Of a stretch of 64,000 nt of DNA, positions 7,148-15,895 are shown in pieces. A program made the translations under genes and the position numbers. The stretch spans positions 248,001 to 312,000 of the forward strand of contig CAVVYV010000007.1 in NCBI GenBank assembly GCA_963752585.1. Direction: 5' to 3'. The stretch comes from CAVVYV01 sp963752585. GTDB lineage: Bacteria > Actinomycetota > Thermoleophilia > Solirubrobacterales > 70-9. How positions within the stretch are numbered: the stretch's first letter is position 1; every line of letters begins with the position of its first letter. The notes under the pieces are model-generated. The model saw nothing but the letters and a program-made list of their open reading frames with translations, had not been told where the DNA came from and did no database searches.

Positions 7148-8161
7148 ATGATGATGGCGATGATCCATCCGATCCCACCGGGCACCCGGGACATCCTCCC
7201 GGACGAGATGCGCGAGCTTCGCGCGCTCCAGCGCACCCTGAATGACGTCTTCGAGAGCTACGGCTACGGTCAGGTGGCGACGCCGACGCTCGAGTACGAC
7301 GAGGTCCTGCAGCGGGGCGAGGGCCGCGGCGGCGTCGGCGCCTACCGCTTCTTCGACGAGCGCGGCGAGCTCCTCGCCCTGCGCTCGGACATGACGATTC
7401 CGATCGCGCGCCTGGTCGCCAGCCGCTTCCCCGACACGGATCCTCCGTTTCGCTTCTCCTACATCGGCAACGCCTACCGAGTCGTCCGCCCGCAGCGCGC
7501 CCAGGTGCGCCAATTCATGCACGCCGGGGTGGAGCTGCTCGGCGCCGAGGCGCCGGGGGGCACCGCCGAGGTGGTCGAGGTGCTCAGCGCCGCGCTCGAC
7601 GCGGTCGGACTCAACCGGGCGGTGGTCGGCCTCGGCGATGCCGATCTCTACCGGCAGCTGCTCACCGAGCTCGGGGTCGAAGGCGAGGCCCGCGAGCGGA
7701 TCCTCGACTGCCTAGCGGCGCACAACCTGGTTGGGCTGGAGGTGGAGGTAGATGCGGTCGACGGGCTCGGCGCCCACGGGCGGGAGACTCTTCTCCGGTT
7801 GCCGGGGCTGCGGGGCGGGGCCGAGGTGCTCGAGCAGGCGCGCGAGCTCGGCGGGGAGGCGGTCGAGCGCGCGGCCCAGCGGCTCCAGGCCACCTACGAC
7901 GCGCTGGCCGAGCGCGGCGTCGCCGGCCGCGTGCAGGTTGACCTCAGCCTCCTCCGGGACCTCGGCTACTACACCGGCGCGATCCTCGAGATCTATGACC
8001 CCGCGCTCGGCCACATCCTCGGGGGCGGCGGCCGCTATGACGACCTCCTCCGGCGCTTCGGGCGGGAGATGCCCGCGGTCGGCTTCGGCCTCTACCTCGA
8101 GCGGGTGCACCTTGCCCAGGCAGAGGAGGAGAGGATCGCCAGAGATGAGGTAACCAAATGA
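7148..8161 (+). CDS. hisZ: ATP phosphoribosyltransferase regulatory subunit
   Basis: HisZ is a histidyl-tRNA-synthetase-like protein without aminoacylation activity; it binds the short-form HisG and confers histidine feedback. The 337-residue protein shows PPGTRDILPDEM, the motif-2-like FRFSYIGNAYRV with QFMHAGVELLG, and the C-terminal LGYYTGAILEIYDP and GGGGRYDDLL blocks. Several ATG codons follow each other; 7148 is the first after a G-rich stretch. The stop overlaps hisG by four bases. Length (about 340, against 420 for a real HisRS) and the missing anticodon-binding domain support HisZ. Confidence 0.9.
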   Translation: MMMAMIHPIPPGTRDILPDEMRELRALQRTLNDVFESYGYGQVATPTLEYDEVLQRGEGRGGVGAYRFFDERGELLALRSDMTIPIARLVASRFPDTDPPFRFSYIGNAYRVVRPQRAQVRQFMHAGVELLGAEAPGGTAEVVEVLSAALDAVGLNRAVVGLGDADLYRQLLTELGVEGEARERILDCLAAHNLVGLEVEVDAVDGLGAHGRETLLRLPGLRGGAEVLEQARELGGEAVERAAQRLQATYDALAERGVAGRVQVDLSLLRDLGYYTGAILEIYDPALGHILGGGGRYDDLLRRFGREMPAVGFGLYLERVHLAQAEEERIARDEVTK

Positions 8162-8844
8162 CCCCGACGGTCGAGGGGCCGATCCGCGCCCGCCTCGGCG
8201 GCCCCCTGAAGGTGGCGATCCCGCGCGGCGCCCTCTGGGAGGGCACCCTCGACGCGCTCGACCGGATCGGCACAGACACCTCCGCGATGCGGGGCGAGTC
8301 GCGCTCGCTGATCTTCTCCGCCGACGGATTCACCCTGGTGACCTTGCGGCCGTCAGACGTTCCCACCTACGTCGAGGCCGGCGCCGCCGACCTCGGGATC
8401 ACCGGCAAGGACGTCCTCCTCGAGCAGCGCGACCGGGTCGTCTACGAGATCCTCGACCTCGGCTACGGGGCGTGCCGGATGGTCCTCGCCGGACGCAAGG
8501 GGGACGCGAGCCTGGGCGAGTCCGAGCGCCGGCTCGGCGCAATGCGGATCGCCACCAAGTACCCGCGGATCGCCGAGCGCTTCTTCGAGGAGACCGGGCG
8601 CCAGGCCGAGGTGATCGAGGTGAAGGGCTCGGTCGAGCTCGCGCCCCTGGTCGGCCTCGCCGACGGGATCGTTGACCTCGTCGCCACCGGCCGCACCCTC
8701 GAGGAGAACGGCCTCGAGGTCCGTGAGGAGATCGCTCAGAGCACCGCCCGGCTGGTCGCCAACCGCGTCTCCCACAAGCTCCGCGCCGCCGAGGTCGACG
8801 ACCTGGTCGAGCGCCTGCGCCCGGGGAAAGGAAAGGGGAAGTGA
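8158..8844 (+). CDS. hisG: ATP phosphoribosyltransferase, short form
   Basis: HisG catalyses the first step of histidine synthesis, joining ATP and PRPP. The protein is 228 residues and lacks the C-terminal regulatory domain of long HisG, in agreement with the adjacent hisZ. Recognisable pieces are KVAIPRGALWEGTLDAL at the N-terminus, ADLGITGKDVL, and the PRPP-binding block VDLVATGRTLEENGLEV. An extra 16 residues precede the usual start. It overlaps hisZ upstream (ATGA) and hisD downstream (GTGA) by four bases each. Confidence 0.95.
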   Translation: MTPTVEGPIRARLGGPLKVAIPRGALWEGTLDALDRIGTDTSAMRGESRSLIFSADGFTLVTLRPSDVPTYVEAGAADLGITGKDVLLEQRDRVVYEILDLGYGACRMVLAGRKGDASLGESERRLGAMRIATKYPRIAERFFEETGRQAEVIEVKGSVELAPLVGLADGIVDLVATGRTLEENGLEVREEIAQSTARLVANRVSHKLRAAEVDDLVERLRPGKGKGK

Positions 8845-10115
8845 AGGTCTCGAGAATCGAATGGGATGGCGACGATGCCACCGATCTCGCCGCGAAGCTT
8901 CGAGAGTCGCAACCCGACCTCGGAGAGGTGAGCGACTCCGTCGCCGAGATCATCGACGAGGTCGGCCGCGGCGGCGACGACGCCCTCCTTGGGCTCGAGG
9001 AGCGCCTCGGCGGGGCGAGGCCCGAGGCGATCCGGGTGCCGGATGGGGTGGCGGCCGCCGCCGCCGGCTCGGCGGACGTCCGCGAAGCGCTTGAGATCGC
9101 CGCGGCCAACATCCGCGCCGTCGCCGAAGCGGAGGTCGCGGCGGATGGCGACGCGGAACTGGATCTCCCGGCTGGTCACGTGGTGGGCCTCTCCAGCGTC
9201 CCGGTGGGGTCGGCGGGCGCCTACGCGCCGGGCGGGGCCGGCTCGTATCCGTCGACCGTCCTCATGTGCGCGATTCCCGCCCGGGCAGCCGGGGTCGGGC
9301 GGATAGCGGTCGCATCGCCGCCGGGGCCGGATGGCAGGCCGAACGAGCTCGTCCTGACCGCGTGCGCGGTCGCCGGTGTGGAGGAGATCTACTCGATCGG
9401 CGGCGCGCAGGCGATCGCCGCTCTCGCGCTCGGAACCGAGAGCGTGAGGGCGGTGGACCTGGTCGTCGGCCCCGGGAATCGGTACGTGCAGGAGGCGAAG
9501 CGGCAGCTCTACGGGAAGGTCGGGATCGACGGGATCGCCGGGCCCTCGGAGCTGATGGCGATCGTCGGCGACACCGCGAACCCCGATTGGGTCGCGCTCG
9601 ACCTCTGCGCCCAGGCGGAGCACGGCAGCGATGGACTGCTCGTCGCGATCGCGGTCGAGAGCGCGATCCTCGACCGGATCGAGGAGAAGGTGATCGGCTT
9701 GTGGCGGAGTCGGGGAAACGACGCCGAGCCGACGGTCTCGCTGATCGACGTTCCCGACACCGCCGCCGGGGTCACCCTGGCGCAGGCGCTCGCCCCCGAG
9801 CACCTCGAGATCCTCACCGAGGACGCGGAGGTGCTCGCCGCCGCCGTGAGCACCGCCGGCTGCGTCTTCACCGGGGAGCGAGGCGCCACCGCCTTCGGGG
9901 ACTTTGCCGCGGGCTCCAACCACGTTCTCCCCACCGGGGGAGCGGGGCGGTTCCACGGCCCTCTCGGGCCCGGCGTCTTCAGACGCCGGATCGCCACGGT
10001 GAGGATCACGCAGGAGGCTGCCCGGGAGCTGGCGCCGACTGTAGCTACGCTGGCGCGCGCCGAGGGATTCCCGCTGCACGCGGAATCCGCAGAGGCAAGG
10101 GCTTCAGAGGACTAG
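8841..10115 (+). CDS. hisD: Histidinol dehydrogenase
   Basis: HisD oxidises L-histidinol to histidine in two NAD-dependent steps with a zinc ion. The 424-residue protein contains PVGSAGAYAPGGAGSYPSTV, a GGAQAIAALALGTESV NAD-site region, the VGPGNRYVQEAKR signature, IAGPSELMAI, and a zinc-ligand Gln-His pair in CAQAEHGSDG. A second His-containing block, TAFGDFAAGSNHVLPTGG, is present too. The GTG start sits inside the end of hisG, so the genes are translationally coupled. Confidence 0.95.
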   Translation: MKVSRIEWDGDDATDLAAKLRESQPDLGEVSDSVAEIIDEVGRGGDDALLGLEERLGGARPEAIRVPDGVAAAAAGSADVREALEIAAANIRAVAEAEVAADGDAELDLPAGHVVGLSSVPVGSAGAYAPGGAGSYPSTVLMCAIPARAAGVGRIAVASPPGPDGRPNELVLTACAVAGVEEIYSIGGAQAIAALALGTESVRAVDLVVGPGNRYVQEAKRQLYGKVGIDGIAGPSELMAIVGDTANPDWVALDLCAQAEHGSDGLLVAIAVESAILDRIEEKVIGLWRSRGNDAEPTVSLIDVPDTAAGVTLAQALAPEHLEILTEDAEVLAAAVSTAGCVFTGERGATAFGDFAAGSNHVLPTGGAGRFHGPLGPGVFRRRIATVRITQEAARELAPTVATLARAEGFPLHAESAEARASED

Positions 10116-10125
10116 GGGAATCGCG

Positions 10126-10716
10126 ATGAGCCGCACGGGTCAAATAGATCGAACGACCGCAGAGACCGAGATTCGGCTCCGGCTCGACCTGGACGGGGGC
10201 GAGGCGAAGATCGCGACCGGAGTCGGCTTCCTCGACCACATGCTCGAGCTGCTCGCCCGCCACGGCCGGCTCGGCCTCGAGCTGGAGGCCAGGGGCGACC
10301 TGGAGACCGGCGCCCACCACACGACCGAGGACGTCGGCATCTGCCTCGGCCAGGCGATCGACCAGGCGCTCGGGGACCGGGCGGGAATTCGCCGCTACGG
10401 CTCCGCCACCGTGCCGATGGACGAGGCCTTGGCCGAGTGCGCGATCGACATCTCCGGGCGCCCCCTGACGGTCTGGGAGGCCGACCTGCCCGAGGTCAGC
10501 ATCGCCGGCTTCGACGCGGAGCTGGCCGAGGAGTTCTTCCGGGCGGTCGCCAACAACGCGAAGCTGACCCTGCACGTGCGGGTGCGGTCGGGCTCCAACG
10601 CCCATCACATGGTCGAGGCCGCGTTCAAGGCGTTCGCCCGGGCGCTCCGCGACGCGGTCACAGTGGACCCGGGCGAGAGCGGCGTTCCCTCGACCAAGGG
10701 CACCCTGTCGGGATGA
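10126..10716 (+). CDS. hisB: Imidazoleglycerol-phosphate dehydratase
   Basis: This 196-residue protein removes water from imidazoleglycerol phosphate. The manganese-binding histidine motifs are present: FLDHMLELLARHG and GDLETGAHHTTEDVGICLG in the first half-domain, and the repeat NAHHMVEAAFKAFARAL in the second. It is the monofunctional dehydratase; there is no N-terminal phosphatase domain as in enterobacteria. It starts 10 bases after hisD and overlaps hisH by four bases. Confidence 0.95.
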   Translation: MSRTGQIDRTTAETEIRLRLDLDGGEAKIATGVGFLDHMLELLARHGRLGLELEARGDLETGAHHTTEDVGICLGQAIDQALGDRAGIRRYGSATVPMDEALAECAIDISGRPLTVWEADLPEVSIAGFDAELAEEFFRAVANNAKLTLHVRVRSGSNAHHMVEAAFKAFARALRDAVTVDPGESGVPSTKGTLSG

Positions 10717-11336
10717 CCAGGATCGCGATCCTCGACTACGGGATGGGGAACCTCCGCTCGGTGGAGAAGGCGCTCGAGCGCGTCGGCGCCGAGGCGGAGA
10801 TCACCGCCAAGCGCGACCGGGCGGAGGCCGCCGACGGGATCCTCCTCCCGGGCGTCGGCGCCTTTCCGCGGGCGATGGAGCGCGTGCGCCAGGGCGGGCT
10901 CGACGAGCTGGTCGCCGGCCGGATCGAGGCCGGCGTCCCGGTGCTCGGGATCTGCCTCGGGATGCAACTGCTGTTCGAAGCCTCGAGCGAGAACGAGGGC
11001 TCGAGCGGGCTGGGGCTTCTCGGTGGGCCGGTGGCGCCGCTCGAGGCGAACGGCTACAAGGTCCCGCACATCGGCTGGTCGCCGGTTCGGTGGGCCCACT
11101 CCTCGAGACTCACCGAGGGACTCGGCGACGAGCCGCCCTTCTACTTCGTCCACTCCTTCGCCCCCCGGCCGGCGAGCGAGGATGACGTCCTCGGCACCGC
11201 CGCCTACGGGGAGCGCTTCGCCTGCGCGGTCGAGCGCCCACCGCTCTATGGAGTGCAGTTCCACCCGGAGAAGTCGAGCACCGCGGGGCTGGGCCTGCTC
11301 GCCAACTTCGTGCGGATCTGCCAGGCATCCGACTGA
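10713..11336 (+). CDS. hisH: Imidazole glycerol phosphate synthase, glutaminase subunit
   Basis: HisH hydrolyses glutamine and channels ammonia to HisF. From ATG 10713 (overlapping the hisB stop) it has 207 residues. The class I glutamine amidotransferase triad is complete: the nucleophile Cys in VLGICLGMQLLFE, and the His and Glu in GVQFHPEKSS. ILDYGMGNLRSVEKAL at the N-terminus is typical. The frame extends upstream inside hisB but without homology. Confidence 0.95.
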   Translation: MTRIAILDYGMGNLRSVEKALERVGAEAEITAKRDRAEAADGILLPGVGAFPRAMERVRQGGLDELVAGRIEAGVPVLGICLGMQLLFEASSENEGSSGLGLLGGPVAPLEANGYKVPHIGWSPVRWAHSSRLTEGLGDEPPFYFVHSFAPRPASEDDVLGTAAYGERFACAVERPPLYGVQFHPEKSSTAGLGLLANFVRICQASD

Positions 11337-11364
11337 CCGCCGCCGGTTCGGGTAACCGGGGAAC

Positions 11365-12087
11365 TTGATCCTCTATCCGGCGATCGACATACGCGACGGG
11401 CGGGCCGTCCGGCTCGTCCAGGGCGACTACGAGCGCGAGACCGCCTACGACGACGATCCGGTCGTTGCGGCGCGCCGCTGGGTCCAGGAGGGAGCCCGCT
11501 GGCTCCATGTGGTCGATCTCGACGGCGCCAGGGAGGGGGAGCCTCGGAACCTCGAGCATGTCAGGCGGATCGTCGCCGCTGTCGATATCCCGATCCAGCT
11601 CGGCGGCGGCCTCCGGGACTCGGGCAAGGTGGAGGAGGCGATCTCGACCGGGGTGGAGCGGGTGGTGCTCGGCACCGCCGCCGTCCGCGACCCCGAGCTG
11701 GCGGAGGCGATCGCCGCCGCCCACGGCGACCGGGTGGTCGTCTCGATCGACGCCCGTGGCGGAAGGGTTGCCGCCGAGGGATGGACCGAGAGCTCGGAGC
11801 TGACGCCGGAGACGGCGGTGGCGACGCTCAGCGAGCGCGGGATCGATTGCTTCGTCTACACCCCGGTGGACGTGGACGGCCTGATGGAGGGACCGGACCT
11901 GGATTCGTTGAGGGCGCTGGCGCAATCGACCGAGGCCGCGCTGATCTACTCGGGCGGGGTGGGCTCGCTCGACGACCTCCGCGCCCTCGCCTCGCTGGAG
12001 CTGGAGAACCTCGACGGGGTGATCGTCGGCCGGGCGCTGTACGAGCGGCGGTTCGGCGTGACCGAGGGCCAGGAGGCGCTGGGGTAG
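11365..12087 (+). CDS. hisA: ProFAR isomerase
   Basis: HisA is a (beta/alpha)8 barrel enzyme that isomerises ProFAR to PRFAR. The 240-residue product starts with a TTG codon at 11365 (residues ILYPAIDIRDGRAVRL follow at once, so no later start is possible). The first-half Asp (PAIDI) and second-half Asp (YTPVDVDG) acid/base residues and the phosphate-binding LGGGLRD and YSGGVGSLDDL loops are visible. Actinomycete HisA can double as PriA for tryptophan synthesis; that cannot be decided here without a census of trpF. Confidence 0.93.
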   Translation: MILYPAIDIRDGRAVRLVQGDYERETAYDDDPVVAARRWVQEGARWLHVVDLDGAREGEPRNLEHVRRIVAAVDIPIQLGGGLRDSGKVEEAISTGVERVVLGTAAVRDPELAEAIAAAHGDRVVVSIDARGGRVAAEGWTESSELTPETAVATLSERGIDCFVYTPVDVDGLMEGPDLDSLRALAQSTEAALIYSGGVGSLDDLRALASLELENLDGVIVGRALYERRFGVTEGQEALG

Positions 12088-12090
12088 ATT
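12085..12090 (+). promoter_or_regulatory. Putative -10 box (TAGATT) for the DoxX-like gene
   Basis: TAGATT overlaps the hisA stop codon and lies 6 bases upstream of ATG 12097; the gene would be transcribed without a leader from within the his operon. Confidence 0.4.
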
Positions 12091-12096
12091 CCCCTC

Positions 12097-12453
12097 ATGG
12101 GGCGGCTTTTCGGGCCATTCTTCGTCTTCGCAGGGATCATGCACTTCGTCAAGACCCGCGCATACGAGCGGATCGTGCCGCCGTACCTGCCCCGGCCCCG
12201 AGAGATCGTCTACGTGAGCGGCGTCGCCGAGATCGCCGGCGGGCTCGCGACGATGCATCCCCGCACCCGGCGCGCGGGCAGCCTCTTTTGCATCGCGACC
12301 CTGGTTGCGGTCTTCCCCGCCAACGTCCACATGGCGATCGACGCCGAGCGGTTCGAGAAGGGGATACCTGGCGGGCGCAAAGCTCTCTACGCGCGCCTGC
12401 CCGTCCAGCTCCTCTTCATCGCTTGGGCCTACGCCGCGGGCGACTGGGACTGA
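12097..12453 (+). CDS. DoxX-like membrane protein
   Basis: The 118-residue protein has about four hydrophobic helices and the features of small DoxX/DUF4267-like proteins: FAGIMHFVKTRAYERIVPPYLP at the N-terminus and a second block VYVSGVAEIAGGLATM. Relatives are of unclear function; some sit with thiosulfate or oxidative stress genes. It splits hisA from hisF and is not a known part of histidine synthesis. A long inverted repeat follows it. Confidence 0.75.
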   Translation: MGRLFGPFFVFAGIMHFVKTRAYERIVPPYLPRPREIVYVSGVAEIAGGLATMHPRTRRAGSLFCIATLVAVFPANVHMAIDAERFEKGIPGGRKALYARLPVQLLFIAWAYAAGDWD

Positions 12454-12465
12454 CGCTAACGAGAG

Positions 12466-12504
12466 TTGGCGAGTTCTTTCGGCATACCCGAAAGAAGTCG
12501 CCAA
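12466..12504. repeat. Long inverted repeat between the DoxX-like gene and hisF
   Basis: Arms TTGGCGA-G-TTCTTTCGG (12466-12482) and CCGAAAGAA-G-TCGCCAA (12488-12504) pair over 16 bp with one central G-G mismatch around a CATAC loop. There is no following T-run, so it is not a standard terminator. It ends 22 bp before the hisF -10 box and covers the area just upstream of where a -35 box would be. Confidence 0.7.
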
Positions 12505-12526
12505 TAGGCCAGCGGGTCCGCGGGGC

Positions 12527-12532
12527 TAGCCT
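12527..12532 (+). promoter_or_regulatory. Putative -10 box (TAGCCT) for leaderless hisF
   Basis: TAGCCT with 7 bases to ATG 12540, so hisF appears to have its own promoter apart from the hisZ-hisA operon. Confidence 0.5.
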
Positions 12533-12539
12533 TTGAGCG

Positions 12540-13301
12540 ATGGCGCTGAAACGGATCATTCCCTGCCTCGACGTGGACGCCGGACGGGTCGTCAAGGGGA
12601 CCAACTTCGTCGGCCTCCGCGACGCCGGCGACCCGGTCGAGCTCGCCGAGCGCTACGACGCCGAGGGCGCTGACGAGCTCGTCTTCCTCGACATCACCGC
12701 CTCGCACGAGGCCCGCGAGACGATCGTCGAGCTGGCGAGGCGCACGGCAGACAACGTCTTCATCCCGTTCACGATCGGCGGCGGGATCCGCTCAGTGGAG
12801 GACGCCCAGGCGGTTCTCGACGCCGGCGCCGACAAGGTCTCGGTGAACTCATCGGCGCTCGAGCGCCCGGAGCTGATCACCGAGCTCGCGGATGTCTTCG
12901 GCTCCCAGTGCGTTGTGGTGGCGATCGACGCCAAACAAACGAACGGCGGTTGGGATGTCTACACCCACGGCGGGCGCAACCGGGCCGAGGGCCGCGAGGC
13001 GGTCGGCTGGGCGCGCGAGGCGGTCGAGCGCGGGGCGGGGGAGGTGCTCCTCACCAGCATGGACCGCGACGGCACCAGCGACGGCTATGACCTCGCGCTG
13101 ACCAAGGCTGTCGCCGACGCGGTCGAAGTCCCCGTGATCGCCTCGGGCGGCGCCGGCGAACTTGGTCACCTGGTGGAGGCGGTGGCCGAGGGACATGCCG
13201 ACGCAGTCCTCTGCGCCTCGATCTTCCACTACGGAACGCACACAGTCGCCGAGGCGAAGGAGCGAATGGACGCCGCCGGTATCCCGGTCCGGCTCGGCTG
13301 A
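12540..13301 (+). CDS. hisF: Imidazole glycerol phosphate synthase, cyclase subunit
   Basis: HisF cyclises PRFAR with HisH-derived ammonia. The 253-residue barrel protein has the first catalytic Asp in IIPCLDVDAGRVVKG, the phosphate loops FTIGGGIRS and ASGGAGELGHL, the second Asp in LLTSMDRDGTSDGYD, and VVVAIDAK in the centre. It lies apart from the other his genes behind the DoxX-like gene, with its own -10 box and a large inverted repeat upstream. Confidence 0.95.
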   Translation: MALKRIIPCLDVDAGRVVKGTNFVGLRDAGDPVELAERYDAEGADELVFLDITASHEARETIVELARRTADNVFIPFTIGGGIRSVEDAQAVLDAGADKVSVNSSALERPELITELADVFGSQCVVVAIDAKQTNGGWDVYTHGGRNRAEGREAVGWAREAVERGAGEVLLTSMDRDGTSDGYDLALTKAVADAVEVPVIASGGAGELGHLVEAVAEGHADAVLCASIFHYGTHTVAEAKERMDAAGIPVRLG

Positions 13302-13307
13302 CTACTC

Positions 13308-14711
13308 CTACTTCCCAGCGCCGGTCTTCGCCGCGCCCTTCTTCCCGGCGGTTTTCACTTTGGCCTCCGCCGTCTTCGCCTTGCGCTTCACGTCGGCCGG
13401 GGTCCTCGGCTTGAGCGCGTAGATGGTCTTGTAGCCGGTCAGGTACAGGCGCCTGCCGTCGGAGATCACCGGGTTGTAGGCGCCGTCCTTGAAGGTCCAA
13501 AGCCTCTCGCCGTTGGCCGCGTTGAACGCGTAGGTCTGGGTCTTGTCGAGGTTGGCGACGTAGACCGTCTCGCCGATCAGGCTGGCCGCGCCGATCACCG
13601 AGCCGCCCGAGTCGGCCGACCAGCGCTCGTCGCCACTGCGGGCGTCGAGCGCATAGAACGTGCTTCCGCCGTAGGTGCCGAAGTAGACGGTCGGATCGGT
13701 TTTGGGGGTGTCCGCGGCGACAGTCCCGGCGTAGACCTCACCGCCGATCGTGTGGCTCCAGGCGAGATCACCGGTCTCCTTGTCGAAGCTGTAGACGCGG
13801 CCGTCCTTCGCGCCCGCGTAGACGCGGCCGAAGGCGACGGCGGCGGTGCCATAGAACGCGCCCGCGGCGACCCCGGTTCCCTGCGAGCTCGACTGCCATT
13901 TGATCGAGCCGTCGTTGATCCGGACAGCGCTCATCGTGCCGCTGTAATCGCCGATGTAGGCGACCCCGTCGCTGATCGCGGGCGCCGCCTTGAGCTGGCC
14001 GCCGAGGTCGGCCTCCCACAGACTTTTGCCGGTCTTCTTGTCGAAGGCGTAGAGCGTCCCGCACTCGCATCCGGCGATCACCCGGTCGCCGACGACCGCC
14101 GGCGAGGACTCGGTGCGACCGGGAAGGGGGCGCTTCCAGGCCACCGAGCCGTCGCGAGTGTTCAAGGCGATCACCTGGCCGGGCTCGAGGTTGGAGATGT
14201 AGATCATCCCGTCGCTGTAGGCGGGGGCGGAGGCGTTTCGCGTTGCGATCTCGCGGGACCAGCGCGCCTTCCCGGTCGACTTCTTCACCGAGAACGCCAT
14301 CCCGTTGTTGTTGACCGCGTAGAGGGCGTTCTCGACCAGGATCGGCGAGTACTCGAGCAGCCTCCGGCCCTTGAAGGTCCACCTGGTGGTGTAGGGCGGC
14401 TTCACCCGGGGAGCGTCGAGATATCGAGTCCGCTCCTCGTTCAGCCCGTAGACGGGCCAATCAACGCTCTCGACGACGGGCGACGGGTTGTCCGTGGTCT
14501 CGATCACGCACGGGTCAGGGCAGGCCTTGTCCGCGGGCCTCTTGATGAAGGCGAAATAGGTGACGACGCCAGCGACCGCGACCAGAGCCGTGGCGCCGCC
14601 CGCCAGCACCCAGCGGCGATGGTTGTTCCAGAGATCGGCGATGTTGTTGCGCAGGGCTTGCACGCGAATCAGCACTCCAGCCTGAGCGGGCGGCCGGACG
14701 AAGCCGCACAT
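13308..14711 (-). CDS. Membrane-anchored PQQ-type beta-propeller protein
   Basis: The 467-residue protein has a short cytoplasmic N-terminus, one membrane helix near residues 34-54, then an extracytoplasmic eight-bladed propeller built from PQQ-like repeats (motifs such as YAFDKKTGKSLWEADLGG, YSFDKETGDLAWSHTIGG, YALDARSGDERWSADSGG). The end is a Lys/Ala-rich tail. It lacks the residues of a quinoprotein alcohol dehydrogenase as far as I can see, and is more likely a BamB-like or binding/scaffolding protein. It is divergent from cca and convergent with hisF. Confidence 0.8.
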   Translation of the reverse strand: MCGFVRPPAQAGVLIRVQALRNNIADLWNNHRRWVLAGGATALVAVAGVVTYFAFIKRPADKACPDPCVIETTDNPSPVVESVDWPVYGLNEERTRYLDAPRVKPPYTTRWTFKGRRLLEYSPILVENALYAVNNNGMAFSVKKSTGKARWSREIATRNASAPAYSDGMIYISNLEPGQVIALNTRDGSVAWKRPLPGRTESSPAVVGDRVIAGCECGTLYAFDKKTGKSLWEADLGGQLKAAPAISDGVAYIGDYSGTMSAVRINDGSIKWQSSSQGTGVAAGAFYGTAAVAFGRVYAGAKDGRVYSFDKETGDLAWSHTIGGEVYAGTVAADTPKTDPTVYFGTYGGSTFYALDARSGDERWSADSGGSVIGAASLIGETVYVANLDKTQTYAFNAANGERLWTFKDGAYNPVISDGRRLYLTGYKTIYALKPRTPADVKRKAKTAEAKVKTAGKKGAAKTGAGK

Positions 14712-14729
14712 GGTAGGGATAGCCGCTCA

Positions 14730-15878
14730 ATGCCCTCTCAACGCCGGGTCGACCCCGAGCGGCTCCCAGAGACACTGAACACCGTCCCCGGTCTGGAGGT
14801 GCTCAGGAATGCGGCGGAGGAGACCCCCGCCTACCTGGTCGGGGGAGCCGTCCGTGATCTCCTCCTCGGTGAGGCCCGGACCGACATCGACGTTGCGGTG
14901 GAGGGGGAGGTGGGGCCGATCGCCGAAGCGCTCGGGGGCGAGGTGGTCGAGCACGAGCGCTTCGCCACCGCCTCGGTGACGGTGGACGGCCTCCAGGTGG
15001 ATCTCGCGCGCGCCCGTGCGGAGGCATACGAGCGGCCCGGCGCGCTTCCCACCGTGGCCCCGGCGACGATCTCCGAGGACCTCGCTCGCCGCGACTTCAC
15101 GATCAACGCGATGGCGGTGCCGCTGGCGGGAGAGCCGACCCTTATCGACCCGTACGGCGGGATCGACGACCTCGCGGCGGGGCTGCTTCGCGTCCTCCAT
15201 GAGCGCTCCTTCGCCGACGATCCGACCCGGGCGCTGCGGGCGTCGCGCTACGCGGCCCGTTTCGACCTGGAGCTAGAGCCCGGGACCGCCGAGCTGCTGC
15301 GGAGTGCCGACCTGGACACGGTCTCGAACGACCGGGTCGAGGCCGAGCTGGGGCGGATCGCCGGGGAGGACGCCGCTCCCCGCGCGCTCGAGCTGATCCG
15401 CGAGTGGGGCCTGCTGGAGCTGCCCGGCGACGCGGTGGAGCTGGCGAGGACGGTGAAGGAGCTCTCAGCGACGACGGCCTGGTCCGGGTTCGTCGATCCC
15501 AGCGCGGCGATCATCGCCGCGTGTGGCTATGGCCACGCCGCCGCGCCGGTGAGGCGGGCCGCCGAGGAGCTGGCGATGGCGACCCCGGAGCGCCCCTCAC
15601 AGGCGGTGGTCGCCGTCAGGGGCTCGAGCCCGGTCGAGCTCCTGCTCGCGCGGGCGATGGGCGCCGAGTGGCTGGACCGCTATCTCGAGGAGTGGAGCAA
15701 GGTCTCGCTCGAGATCGACGGCGCCGACCTGCTCGAGGAGGGGGTCCCGGAGGGCCCGGCGGTCGGCCGGGGGCTCGAGGCGGCCCTCTCCGCCAAGCTC
15801 GACCGGGAGATCTCCGGCCGCGAGCAGGAGCTCCAGATCGCCCTCGCCGCCGCCCGCGGTGAGATCCCCGAGGACTAG
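14730..15878 (+). CDS. cca: CCA tRNA nucleotidyltransferase / poly(A) polymerase family
   Basis: From ATG 14730 the product is 382 residues. The class II nucleotidyltransferase head is clear: LVGGAVRDLLLG, then TDIDVAVEG (metal-binding Asp pair), RRDFTINAMAV, DPYGGIDDLAAGLLR and DDPTRALRASRYAARF. It adds or repairs the CCA end of tRNAs; some relatives are poly(A) polymerases, which sequence alone does not separate. No HD domain is visible in the C-terminal part. The open frame upstream runs antisense to the propeller gene and is discarded. Confidence 0.88.
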   Translation: MPSQRRVDPERLPETLNTVPGLEVLRNAAEETPAYLVGGAVRDLLLGEARTDIDVAVEGEVGPIAEALGGEVVEHERFATASVTVDGLQVDLARARAEAYERPGALPTVAPATISEDLARRDFTINAMAVPLAGEPTLIDPYGGIDDLAAGLLRVLHERSFADDPTRALRASRYAARFDLELEPGTAELLRSADLDTVSNDRVEAELGRIAGEDAAPRALELIREWGLLELPGDAVELARTVKELSATTAWSGFVDPSAAIIAACGYGHAAAPVRRAAEELAMATPERPSQAVVAVRGSSPVELLLARAMGAEWLDRYLEEWSKVSLEIDGADLLEEGVPEGPAVGRGLEAALSAKLDREISGREQELQIALAAARGEIPED

Positions 15879-15881
15879 CTC

Positions 15882-15887
15882 TAGCCT
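15882..15887 (+). promoter_or_regulatory. Putative -10 box (TAGCCT) for leaderless pgeF
   Basis: TAGCCT, 8 bases, ATG 15896; the promoter of the envelope/division gene group. Confidence 0.5.
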
Positions 15888-15895
15888 GAGAGGCG

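Noticed and set aside
13752..14729. Long N-terminal extension of the cca frame.
   Set aside because: It is antisense to the PQQ-propeller gene; the nucleotidyltransferase domain begins just after ATG 14730.
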